A program made the position numbers and the translations under genes. From positions 369,333 to 433,332 of the forward strand of contig NZ_JAROCB010000001.1 of assembly GCF_030433675.1 (NCBI RefSeq): DNA of 64,000 nt. The letters are read 5' to 3'. Below are positions 41,323 to 48,290 of the stretch, piece after piece. Source of the DNA: Leifsonia virtsii. GTDB taxonomy: Bacteria > Actinomycetota > Actinomycetes > Actinomycetales > Microbacteriaceae. Under the pieces are notes generated by a model that worked only from the letters and a program-made list of their open reading frames with translations, made no database searches and was not told the origin of the DNA. Positions within the stretch are counted from its first letter, which is position 1. Every line of letters starts with the position of its first letter.

Positions 41323-44058
41323 TCAGCCCATCCGTGTACGGCGCCGTTGACGCGCCTCGTTCTCCTGAATCGCGCCGTCGATCATGATCCGAACCGGCTC
41401 CGCGAACCCATCAATGCGGGCGCTCAACACGACACCGGCAAGCGACGGTGCTGACACGTTCACAACCGGCGTGGATGGGTAGGACGATGCGGCGACATAG
41501 GTCGGTGTGACGAGCCCACCGCTGGCGTACCCGCGGATCACACCGCCGCGGTTCATGTACTCCATCGCTGCGAGGTTGTTGGGATTCGAGGTTGCTCGAG
41601 CGGTGTTGATGTACTCCCGGTTGGACAAGCGCGCCAGGATCGAATCCGACGTGCCAGTGCCGGGCCCGGTGACCAGACCACCAGTGGCAAACCCAGGACG
41701 AGTCGTACCGCCCGACTGTGGCAAGTTCTCAGCGCCGCGCACGATGATGTTTGCCACACGGTCCTTCGTGACCTCGATGAACCGCTCGTAGAACTGGTCC
41801 AGCGCGTTCTTCGCCGCGAGAGTGTTCGCGAGTACGTTCACCGTCTTCTGATCGGGGATCCGGTACACCTGGTCCGCGACAGCGCTGGCCTGCTCGGCCG
41901 TACCGCCCAGGGCGAGGATGTTGTTGATGAGAGTCTGGCGACCCGCCTGCAAGTTCGCGATGTACGCCTGCGTATTGCCGTCGACCGCGAGTTGCGCGTT
42001 CGCCGCGTCCTGGGATTTCGATGCGAGATCGGAGAACATCTGAATGTTGTCCGCGCCGGCCGCGGTGCTCGAGTCGAGCGAGGTCGAGTAGCCTTCCGCG
42101 CCATCCTTGGCCTTCTGGATGGTGTCGGCGACCTTCTGCAAGGCGTCCTGGTAGGACGCGTTCGCGGATACGGCGTCCTGGCCGACACCGTTCGCCTTAT
42201 TCACCTCGTCAGTCAGCTGGCGGACCTGATCGTTGAGGCTGCCGGCACTGTCAGCCGCATCCAAATACGCCTGCGACGCCGCCTCAACACTGCTCGTGTT
42301 GTCCTTCGCGGCGTCCGTGCTCTCACCCAACGCATCATTGGTGTTCTTGATATCGCGCTGCGCGTTCTTCAGACTCTCCGAAGTGTCGCCCACGCCCTGA
42401 CGCAGGGTGACCCACGCGACACCCTCCTCCTGCAGTTGAGGCGAGAGCTTGCCCTTCTGAGCGCTCCTGATCGCTTCGTACTCGCGATACTTTGCGTTCA
42501 GCTCCTCGACCGCCTTCGCGTTACCCAACGACGCGTCCGTGATGGTCTTGAGGCTGATACCGAGCTTGTTCGCCGCCTGAATCGATCCGTTGTCGTGCAA
42601 CTGCTTCGCGGCTGTCGCTCGAGTGTTCTTTGTGATCGCGCCAGTGTTCTGGTCCAGGGAGGTGGTGAACTCGTCGGTGCGCGCCTGTGCTTCGGCCTGC
42701 GCTGTCGCCACCGCGGCGACGATCGCCACGAGACCAGTGATCGCGAGGCCCACTGCGCCGCCTGCGATGCCCACCGTCCGCATGGACGTGCCGAGAGTGT
42801 CCAGGGCGATGCGGAAGTTGCTCAACATCGGAACGATCTTCAGCATGCCGCCGCCTAGCAGCCCAACACCAGCAACTATCGCCCCGGTAGCGAGGACGAC
42901 ACCCTGCGCCGGCCCGGGAAGTTCCCCGAACGCCTTCACCAGCGCCGTGACGCCCTGCACAGTGCCGCGGAGTGCATCGTTAGCCGTCGACCCCGTCTTG
43001 ATCAGCGCACTGTCGAAAGCAGCACCCAGCTTCGACAGGTCACCGTTCAGACTGTTCAGCTTCCCCCGAGCCTGCTCAGCAGCGAACCCCTGATCGTCAA
43101 CGGCCTTCGTCCACTGGTTGACCGCCTTCGCACCGCCCTGCATCAGCACAGTAGCCGTGGTGATCTGCTCGTTACCGAAAATCTGACCCAACGCAGTCTG
43201 CCGCGTCTGCTGATCCAGGCCACCCAACTTCGTGCGCAACTGCTCCGCGACACCGTTGAAACCGACGAACTTCCCAGAAGCGTCATACACGCTGATGCCG
43301 TACTGATCCATCGCCTTACGAGCGATCACCGACGGGGACGTCAGCGACGACAGCATGCCACGCAGCGACGTACCAGCCTGGTCCGCGAGGATCCCGTTCT
43401 GCGCGAGCTCCGCCAACCTTCCCACGGTCTGCTCAATACTGATGCCCATGCTCGACGCAACCGGGCCCACATACTTCAGGCCCTGACCGAGGTCCTGAAC
43501 CGAACCCAGCGCCTTGTCCGCGCCCGCGGCGAGAAGGTCCGCGATGTGAGGAACGTCCTTGCCCTGCAGCTTGAACTGCGTCATCGCAGACGCCGCAATC
43601 GACGTCGCATCCGCCACGTTCAACTGGCCGGCCGCAGCCAGGTCGAGCGCACCAGCAAGCGCACCACCGAGCATGTCCTTCACGGACACGCCAGCCTTGA
43701 CAAGCTCCGTCTCCGCGTCCGCAACCTCAGTAGCGGAGAACCCGATCGCCTGACCCATGTTCAGGGAGGCGGCGCGGAGCGCGTCCATCTCCTTCGCCGT
43801 GGCGTGAGACAGCGTCTGAACCTGCGCCATCTGCGCATCCCAGTCCGCGAACTTCTTGATAGCGATCGCCACACCAGCAGCCGCGACCGCACCCATCGCC
43901 AGTGCCGCGTTCCCCAGCTGGTTGAACGCTTCCTTCTTCTGCGCCAGCTTCTCGGCCTCAGTACCCGTCTTCCGGGTGGCCTCGGCAGCTTTGTCCATGC
44001 CCTGGATGTACCCAGCGACCTGGGCGACCAGGCTGACTTTTACCGTCCTATCGGTCAA
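41323..44058 (-). CDS. Phage tail tape measure protein
   Basis: 911 aa. The N-terminal 400 residues are the PhageMin_Tail core ('MTDRTVKVSLVAQVAGYIQG', 'FADWDAQMAQVQTLSHATAK', 'GTSLRGMLSSLTSPS', 'LGQIFGNEQITTATVL'). Membrane-like helices lie near 380-460, and a coiled-coil, Ala/Gln-rich stretch runs to 750. The C-terminus has Gly-rich 'GFATGGLVTGPGTG' and 'GGVIRGYASGGLV' repeats. Length sets tail length. Start is a TTG, and an ATG seven bases before it opens a 5-codon overlapping frame. Complete, not eroded. Confidence 0.92.
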   Translation of the reverse strand: MTDRTVKVSLVAQVAGYIQGMDKAAEATRKTGTEAEKLAQKKEAFNQLGNAALAMGAVAAAGVAIAIKKFADWDAQMAQVQTLSHATAKEMDALRAASLNMGQAIGFSATEVADAETELVKAGVSVKDMLGGALAGALDLAAAGQLNVADATSIAASAMTQFKLQGKDVPHIADLLAAGADKALGSVQDLGQGLKYVGPVASSMGISIEQTVGRLAELAQNGILADQAGTSLRGMLSSLTSPSVIARKAMDQYGISVYDASGKFVGFNGVAEQLRTKLGGLDQQTRQTALGQIFGNEQITTATVLMQGGAKAVNQWTKAVDDQGFAAEQARGKLNSLNGDLSKLGAAFDSALIKTGSTANDALRGTVQGVTALVKAFGELPGPAQGVVLATGAIVAGVGLLGGGMLKIVPMLSNFRIALDTLGTSMRTVGIAGGAVGLAITGLVAIVAAVATAQAEAQARTDEFTTSLDQNTGAITKNTRATAAKQLHDNGSIQAANKLGISLKTITDASLGNAKAVEELNAKYREYEAIRSAQKGKLSPQLQEEGVAWVTLRQGVGDTSESLKNAQRDIKNTNDALGESTDAAKDNTSSVEAASQAYLDAADSAGSLNDQVRQLTDEVNKANGVGQDAVSANASYQDALQKVADTIQKAKDGAEGYSTSLDSSTAAGADNIQMFSDLASKSQDAANAQLAVDGNTQAYIANLQAGRQTLINNILALGGTAEQASAVADQVYRIPDQKTVNVLANTLAAKNALDQFYERFIEVTKDRVANIIVRGAENLPQSGGTTRPGFATGGLVTGPGTGTSDSILARLSNREYINTARATSNPNNLAAMEYMNRGGVIRGYASGGLVTPTYVAASSYPSTPVVNVSAPSLAGVVLSARIDGFAEPVRIMIDGAIQENEARQRRRTRMG

Positions 44059-44240
44059 TCTCCATCTGTCGCTTCCTCACCGGTTGAGGCCTACAAGGGA
44101 CATTCAGTTGTCGGTTCGCGTGGAAAAAAAAGTTCGGGGAGAGACATCGCCTAGCCCCGGAGGTACGGGAGGCGTGGCATCGGGGGTACCCTCCCCTGGG
44201 TAGTCGGCGCTGGGATGGTCGCGAGTGGAGTCCGGGCATG
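44059..44240. other. 182-nt noncoding gap, possible packaging (cos-like) site
   Basis: This is the only long gap in a minus-strand cluster that is otherwise nearly continuous. It has an eight-A run (44124-44131), GGGGAG (44136-44141) matched by CTCCCC (44191-44196), the palindrome GGGTACCC (about 44184-44191) and an imperfect GGAGGTAC/GTACCCTCC pair. A T-run next to a GGTACC/CTCCCC block recalls sequence near terminase genes of some actinophages. That resemblance is from memory and unverified. A plain terminator/promoter region is the alternative. Confidence 0.4.
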
Positions 44241-44513
44241 TCAGATCACGGTTCCTGGTCGCTTGGTCGGTCGCTTGAGCGTTGCGTCGAGATCGCGTTG
44301 AGGGTTGTACTCGTCGGTAAATCCGCCCTTGATCGTCAAGGTGATCGGAGTTGCCGGCGTGACCACCACGACGGTGTCGGGGCTGACAGTCACCGGTCCG
44401 CCGCCTCGCGCTGACACGGCAGCGGCCAGGAGGAACAGCGTCCGCGCTGCTTCTTCGGGGAGTTGGCTCTTGTGTTCGGCGATCGTGATGAGGCCCGTCC
44501 GGTCGTTGGTCAT
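44241..44513 (-). CDS. Small hypothetical protein
   Basis: 90 aa. 'TIAEHKSQLPEEAARTLFLLAAAVSARGG' helix, then Val/Thr-rich strands. No family recognised. One base separates it from the upstream gene, so it belongs to the coupled operon. Confidence 0.6.
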   Translation of the reverse strand: MTNDRTGLITIAEHKSQLPEEAARTLFLLAAAVSARGGGPVTVSPDTVVVVTPATPITLTIKGGFTDEYNPQRDLDATLKRPTKRPGTVI

Positions 44514-44514
44514 G

Positions 44515-45054
44515 TCACATCACCATGTAGCTCACTGCTCGCGCGAGGCCGGCTTCGTGGAGGAAGTGCTGCAACTTCTCGATTTCGCGTGCCGCTGTTG
44601 CGGACTCCGGGTACTCCTGTTCGAACTGGCGGACCGCGTCCGTCCATCCTGCTTCGAGGGCTCGGCGGAATAGCGCGTGTGCGAGGGTGCGGTCATTGCT
44701 CCGTAGTGCGAGGCCCATCGTTCGGGATGCCTGCTCCGCTCCCTCGATGCGCTCGGAGCGTTCCTGTGCGTCGCGGAAGGCAATCAGGTCAGCGGTGCCG
44801 TATCCGACTTTCGCGTCGAGCTTGGTCTCGAGGGACTTGATGTGGTCCTTGACCAGTGCGATCTCCTTGTCGCGGAGAGCCTTGGCGCGTTCCTGCGCGA
44901 TAGCCAACCGCTGCTCGTGGGCTTGGCGCTTGCCCTCGTCGCTGAGCGTTGTGTCGTTGTTGATCTCGGCGGCCCTGCGACCTGCGGCGGCCTGGATCTG
45001 TTTCGCGTCTGCACGCAGTCCGTCGATCTGCGCGTCGAGTGCATCGAGGCTCAT
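44515..45054 (-). CDS. Coiled-coil protein, possible packaging or scaffold factor
   Basis: 179 aa. Residues about 1-95 form a Lys/Glu/Ala-rich coiled coil ('LDAQIDGLRADAKQIQAAAGR', split by a short loop). Then 'GTADLIAFRDAQERSERIEGA' and a helical C-terminus. No enzymatic motif. Similar proteins, as I recall, sit in Microbacteriaceae phage-related islands. Role unknown. Overlaps the HTH gene upstream by 4 bp. Confidence 0.65.
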   Translation of the reverse strand: MSLDALDAQIDGLRADAKQIQAAAGRRAAEINNDTTLSDEGKRQAHEQRLAIAQERAKALRDKEIALVKDHIKSLETKLDAKVGYGTADLIAFRDAQERSERIEGAEQASRTMGLALRSNDRTLAHALFRRALEAGWTDAVRQFEQEYPESATAAREIEKLQHFLHEAGLARAVSYMVM

Positions 45055-45470
45055 GCTCTGCTTCCTCTTCGTTCTCGGTAGTGGGCGAGTTGCTCCCGGC
45101 TGATGCGGTACGTCCTGCCCACCTTCTCTGCGTGTAGTCGGCGTTCCCGGATGGCCTTTCGGATTGCCCGGTCGGTCACCTGGATCGCCGCTGCGGCTTG
45201 GCTGGTGCTAAGCCACTGCGATCCTCTGTCGAGTTCCGGTTTTGCCGCCTCCTGGGTTCCGGTTGCGGTACCACGCCAAGCGAGCGCCGCGACCTTCAGC
45301 GCGACCAGTGTCTGATCGATCTCGGGGTCCTCGCCGCGATGGTCGACGTGGTACTGGTTCAGGCCGGCGTATCGGAGCAGGAACGCTGCGGCGCGACCGC
45401 TGATGATCACTTCTGGTCCGCCCGCAGCGATGACGAGCTCCGTGGCTTGCCTAACCCGCGTCTCGCCCAT
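45051..45470 (-). CDS. HTH (excisionase/MerR-type) DNA-binding protein
   Basis: 139 aa. N-terminal domain of unknown type (about 1-80). C-terminal helix-turn-helix 'LSTSQAAAAIQVTDRAIRKAI' with wing 'HAEKVGRTYRISREQLAHY'. Probably an operon regulator or terminase-small-subunit-like binder. Start at the ATG 16 nt after the upstream stop. A longer frame would overlap that gene by about 50 nt. Confidence 0.65.
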   Translation of the reverse strand: MGETRVRQATELVIAAGGPEVIISGRAAAFLLRYAGLNQYHVDHRGEDPEIDQTLVALKVAALAWRGTATGTQEAAKPELDRGSQWLSTSQAAAAIQVTDRAIRKAIRERRLHAEKVGRTYRISREQLAHYRERRGSRA

Positions 45471-45486
45471 GCGTTTGCACCCCGTT

Positions 45487-45879
45487 TCATTCTTCGTCGA
45501 TTGGGTGGGCATCCTGACCTGACGCATCCGAATCGGCACTCACCGGCCGGATCAGGCGCCATCCCAAGATCAGCGAGTTGATATTGCTCAGCCGGAACGG
45601 GATCTCCCACGTCTCTGCGTCGTGGAGCATCTCGATCGCGATGAGTTGCATCGCCTGTTCTACGAGCCAACCCACGTAGAGGGTGTTCTTGTCGGACTCG
45701 CTCCACACCTGCCAGAGCTGCTGATTTGCGAAGCGGTCCTTTGAGCTCGTCGCGGTCACTTGCATCACGCCACCGACGATCCGGGCGATATGATCACGTA
45801 CTTTGACCGGGTCTGCTTCGTACGTGCTGCCGTCGACTCCCGTGAGAGTGAACGGCTGGTCGGGGATGGCGTCGATCAT
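45487..45879 (-). CDS. Hypothetical protein
   Basis: 130 aa. Mixed alpha/beta, with 'LWQVWSESDKNTLYVGWLVEQ' and 'WEIPFRLSNINSLILGW'. No family recognised. Overlaps the short basic gene upstream by ATGA. Confidence 0.6.
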   Translation of the reverse strand: MIDAIPDQPFTLTGVDGSTYEADPVKVRDHIARIVGGVMQVTATSSKDRFANQQLWQVWSESDKNTLYVGWLVEQAMQLIAIEMLHDAETWEIPFRLSNINSLILGWRLIRPVSADSDASGQDAHPIDEE

Positions 45880-45983
45880 GCGATGCTCCGATTCGCTTCG
45901 TGCTGCGGCCGAGGACGTCGTCGGTTACGTTTCCGTTGACGAGCCCTCCACTTGTGTCTGGGCCATTTGATGCTGGCGGTCAT
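45876..45983 (-). CDS. 35-aa Arg-rich peptide
   Basis: 35 aa with about 13 Arg/Lys ('WPRHKWRARQRKRNRRRPR'). Could bind nucleic acid. Support comes from the ATGA overlap with the following gene and its position in the operon. It may only serve translational coupling. Confidence 0.45.
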   Translation of the reverse strand: MTASIKWPRHKWRARQRKRNRRRPRPQHEANRSIA

Positions 45984-45993
45984 GGGGTGCCTT

Positions 45994-46212
45994 TCATCGA
46001 CGGCGCCGGTACAGCGGGCGGCGCACGGGTTCGGGTTTCGGGTGTGGGGAGATGCCGAGGGCGATGTTCCGCTGCACGGCCCTCTCGTGCCGCTCCTGGG
46101 CTCTCTCCTGCTCGAGCTCGCGGTTAGCTTCGTCACAGGCACTGCATCGCACGAGGAATGCTTCTCCGACATGCCGGTCACATCGGGCTCCGAGGTCGAG
46201 CTGGGTGGTCAT
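45994..46212 (-). CDS. Small putative zinc-finger protein
   Basis: 72 aa. C-x2-H-x8-C-x2-C near residues 11-26 ('CDRHVGEAFLVRCSAC') is a plausible zinc site, followed by a charged helix and a basic tail. Overlaps the rep-like gene by ATGA. Confidence 0.6.
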   Translation of the reverse strand: MTTQLDLGARCDRHVGEAFLVRCSACDEANRELEQERAQERHERAVQRNIALGISPHPKPEPVRRPLYRRRR

Positions 46213-46742
46213 GCCGATCTCCTCTCGTCGGGGTTATCCACAGGCTTCAAGTGAGATGCTTCGGTAAACCGAGGTGTTCGTCGGCCTAGATCTTCTTGTG
46301 GCTCATCAGTGGTTCCTTGGGGGTAGGCCCGACCTACCCCTGGCAGTAGGGATTCCGTACCTTTCAGGGGTAGGAAATCCCTACTTTCCAGGGGTAGGGA
46401 TTCCGTACCCCCGTAGATCAGGGCGAACTCGGCCCGATGGCCCTGGCGTCCTCGCTGACGACGCTGGATTGCGCCGCACTTCACCAGCCCCTGCACTGCG
46501 ACCTTGACCGCCTGAAATGCGGCCTCACGGTCTCGGATCTGCGCCGCGGATAGGTCGTAGGACGGGTCGGCAACCATTCGGCCGATTCCGTAAGCAGACA
46601 TCTCGCGAGATCCGAAGTATCGCGAGGGCTGGTCAGAGTCGAGTGCTGTGTGCGACATGAAGACGAGCAGCTGGTATTCGTTCGGCTTAAGAGCGTTCAT
46701 CGCATTGAAAGCGATCGCCCGTCCGACCAGCTGCGCCCCCAT
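46209..46742 (-). CDS. Replication-initiator-like winged-helix protein with internal iterons
   Basis: 177 aa. Residues about 15-110 form a winged helix ('KPNEYQLLVFMSHTALDSDQ', 'REAAFQAVKVAVQGLVKCG', 'RAEFALIYGGTE'). Residues about 110-142 are a repetitive 'GTESL' linker encoded by the palindromic repeats at 46320-46412. The C-terminus is disordered. A DNA-binding domain followed by an origin inside the coding sequence is the layout of lambda O and related initiators. GGAGG ribosome-binding site. No helicase or primase accompanies it, so host enzymes would be used. Confidence 0.65.
   Translation of the reverse strand: MGAQLVGRAIAFNAMNALKPNEYQLLVFMSHTALDSDQPSRYFGSREMSAYGIGRMVADPSYDLSAAQIRDREAAFQAVKVAVQGLVKCGAIQRRQRGRQGHRAEFALIYGGTESLPLESRDFLPLKGTESLLPGVGRAYPQGTTDEPQEDLGRRTPRFTEASHLKPVDNPDERRSA
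46320..46412. repeat. Four palindromic iterons, putative replication origin
   Basis: Centres at about 46330, 46354, 46377 and 46401, spaced about 24 bp. Unit 1 is GGGGTAGG-CCCGA-CCTACCCC (46320-46340), unit 2 GTAGGGATTCCGTACC (46346-46361), unit 3 GTAGGAAATCCCTAC (46370-46384) and unit 4 GGGGTAGGGATTCCGTACCCC (46391-46411). All share GTAGG and its complement. Confidence 0.75.
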
Positions 46743-46948
46743 CAGTCAGCTCCTCCAGGAAGATCCCTGATGGCGATGCCGAACTTCAAAGCTGTCATGC
46801 CCACGTCCAGGAGGTCGTTCGCGAGCGTGACCACTTCGGCGGGAGTGAGGTGTTGCACAGCGCTCCGTTCCGTTCCGTTGTCGTCCTCGATGATTAGGAC
46901 CACATCCGGCCGGTCGCCCGACCATCCCGAAGTCACAGTCGCTGTCAC
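46742..46948 (-). CDS. Small hypothetical protein
   Basis: 68 aa. 'DVVLIIEDDNGTERSAVQHLTPAEVVTLANDLLDVG' suggests a compact fold found in phage early regions. No function known. Overlaps the rep-like gene start by ATGA. Confidence 0.6.
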   Translation of the reverse strand: MTATVTSGWSGDRPDVVLIIEDDNGTERSAVQHLTPAEVVTLANDLLDVGMTALKFGIAIRDLPGGAD

Positions 46949-46950
46949 CG

Positions 46951-47181
46951 TCAGACCCCCGAGAGGAAGTCAGCGGCCGAGACATGCAGCGCCTGGGCGG
47001 CACCGAAGAGCTCGTGAATCCATGCTGACGCTTCGCCTTTGAGCACCTGTCTTGCCCGTTCGGGGGAGTCGAACGCGGCGATGGCTTCCCATGCGGCGTC
47101 AGCACTGGCCCTGTTGAGGGCTTCCTGCAGGTTTCTCCCGACGACCTTGTCGACATCTGTTGCTTCTGCGATCATGGACAT
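46951..47181 (-). CDS. Small XRE-like helix-turn-helix protein
   Basis: 76 aa. 'VVGRNLQEALNRASADAAW' and 'WIHELFGAAQALHVSAADFL' fit the helices of a short XRE-type domain. May be a Cro-like early regulator. Start at the ATG with AGGAAAGGA upstream. Two nt separate it from the next gene. Confidence 0.6.
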   Translation of the reverse strand: MSMIAEATDVDKVVGRNLQEALNRASADAAWEAIAAFDSPERARQVLKGEASAWIHELFGAAQALHVSAADFLSGV

Positions 47182-47211
47182 GTTGGTTCCTTTCCTAGGG
47201 TTCCGATACAG

Positions 47212-47233
47212 ACCCCGCCCTGGCCGGCGGGGT
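47212..47233 (+). terminator. Rho-independent terminator on the plus strand
   Basis: ACCCCGCC / GGCGGGGT with a 6-nt loop followed by TTTTCTTTC. It points against the minus-strand operon and lies between its first two genes, so it may stop antisense transcription coming from the left. Confidence 0.65.
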
Positions 47234-47248
47234 TTTTCTTTCGGGTGA

Positions 47249-47446
47249 TCATGCAGATGCCGCCTCCTTCGCGAACTGTGCATCAATCCACGAGTCCACG
47301 TCGTGCGCACGGAACATGCGCCGTCCTCCGATGATTGCGGACGGCGGCGCCGTCTTCGTGTGGATCATCCAGCGCAGTTGCGCTTCGCTCTTACGCAGCC
47401 GTTCAGCTGTCTCACTGAGCGTCAGCAGGGTGACAAGCGCTCCCAC
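47249..47446 (-). CDS. Excisionase-type small HTH protein
   Basis: 65 aa. 'LLTLSETAERLRKSEAQLRWMI' then 'IIGGRRMFRAHDVDSWIDAQF' is a complete HTH_17/excisionase fold. First gene of the leftward operon and divergent to the repressor and integrase, so an Xis or Cro-like role is plausible. Start GTG chosen by the AAGGAGGA ribosome-binding site 5 nt upstream. A GTG 15 nt earlier is in frame. Confidence 0.75.
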   Translation of the reverse strand: MGALVTLLTLSETAERLRKSEAQLRWMIHTKTAPPSAIIGGRRMFRAHDVDSWIDAQFAKEAASA

Positions 47447-47570
47447 GAGCTCCTCCTTCACACTGATTTGATGGTGTCGACCAACGAATCGTTGTCTCCA
47501 CCCACAGTATGCAATACAACGCTTCACCTCGCAACTACCTACAAACCGTTGTTTCCGATAGGCTGCCGTT
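47447..47570. promoter_or_regulatory. Divergent early/lysogeny control region
   Basis: Five copies of CAACG or its complement: CAACG-AAT-CGTTG (47482-47494, a palindrome), 47517-47521, 47547-47551 and 47567-47571, the last touching the repressor start codon. TAGGCT (47559-47564) is six nt before the GTG of the XRE gene. This is the expected operator array for the repressor. Confidence 0.65.
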
Positions 47571-48290
47571 GTGCAGCCATACAGACTCCCGGGCGGATCA
47601 TCGTGGGAAGCCACGTTCATCGCCCGCATGAAAATGCGTCGCGAGCAACTCGGACTCACTCAGACCGATCTCGCCAAGCAATTGAAGGCGTTGAATCTTC
47701 CCTTTCACCAGCAGACGATTCAGCGGATCGAGGCGGGGGATAGACCCCTACGACTGGACGAGGCCTTCACCATCGCAGGCCTACTCGGGGTCGACTTGAC
47801 GACAATGGTCTATCCGTCCCGGGATGAAAACGCAGGCTATGCAGAGCTCGTCGTGGATGCTCTGCGGCGCTCAGGCGAGACGCTTCGAGGCGACGTGGAC
47901 GAGATAATCACCGATTGGTTGGCTGAGGCCTACGAACCAGTTGCCACCGAGTTTGTGGATGCTTGGGAGCTCAGCCAGCACAGGCCCACGAAGCTTGTTC
48001 GCTGGCTTGCTGCTTGGGTGATCAAAGCCATCTGGATTTTCGACAACGCTGATGACCTCATGACATCCACCTACGGCATCGATTCGAGCGCGCATGAGGA
48101 AGAGTGGCGATCGGCGACGGCGGGAACTCGTGAGGCGATAGAAGATCTGCGCTGGGTGACGGAAGAGGCCGTATGGGAGGAGATGGGTGTCTCGGAGGAC
48201 GAGCGGCCAACCATGCTTGCCGACCTGGGTGTTGAAGCGTTGTCCGCTTACATGAGGGGTGATGATGGCGAGCATCAAGAAGAGGCCTGA
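47571..48290 (+). CDS. XRE-family repressor
   Basis: 239 aa. HTH at about 22-75 ('RREQLGLTQTDLAKQLK', 'QQTIQRIEAGDRPLRLDEAFTIAGLLG'). The C-terminal domain (about 90-235) is acidic with no peptidase signature, so it is not a LexA-like self-cleaving repressor. Probably keeps the leftward operon off. Leaderless GTG. Its end overlaps the integrase gene by 26 bp, so both are co-expressed. Confidence 0.8.
   Translation: MQPYRLPGGSSWEATFIARMKMRREQLGLTQTDLAKQLKALNLPFHQQTIQRIEAGDRPLRLDEAFTIAGLLGVDLTTMVYPSRDENAGYAELVVDALRRSGETLRGDVDEIITDWLAEAYEPVATEFVDAWELSQHRPTKLVRWLAAWVIKAIWIFDNADDLMTSTYGIDSSAHEEEWRSATAGTREAIEDLRWVTEEAVWEEMGVSEDERPTMLADLGVEALSAYMRGDDGEHQEEA

Noticed and set aside
46320-46412. CRISPR array
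   Set aside because: Units are palindromic with about 24-bp period, no unique spacers, and lie inside a coding sequence. Iterons explain them better.
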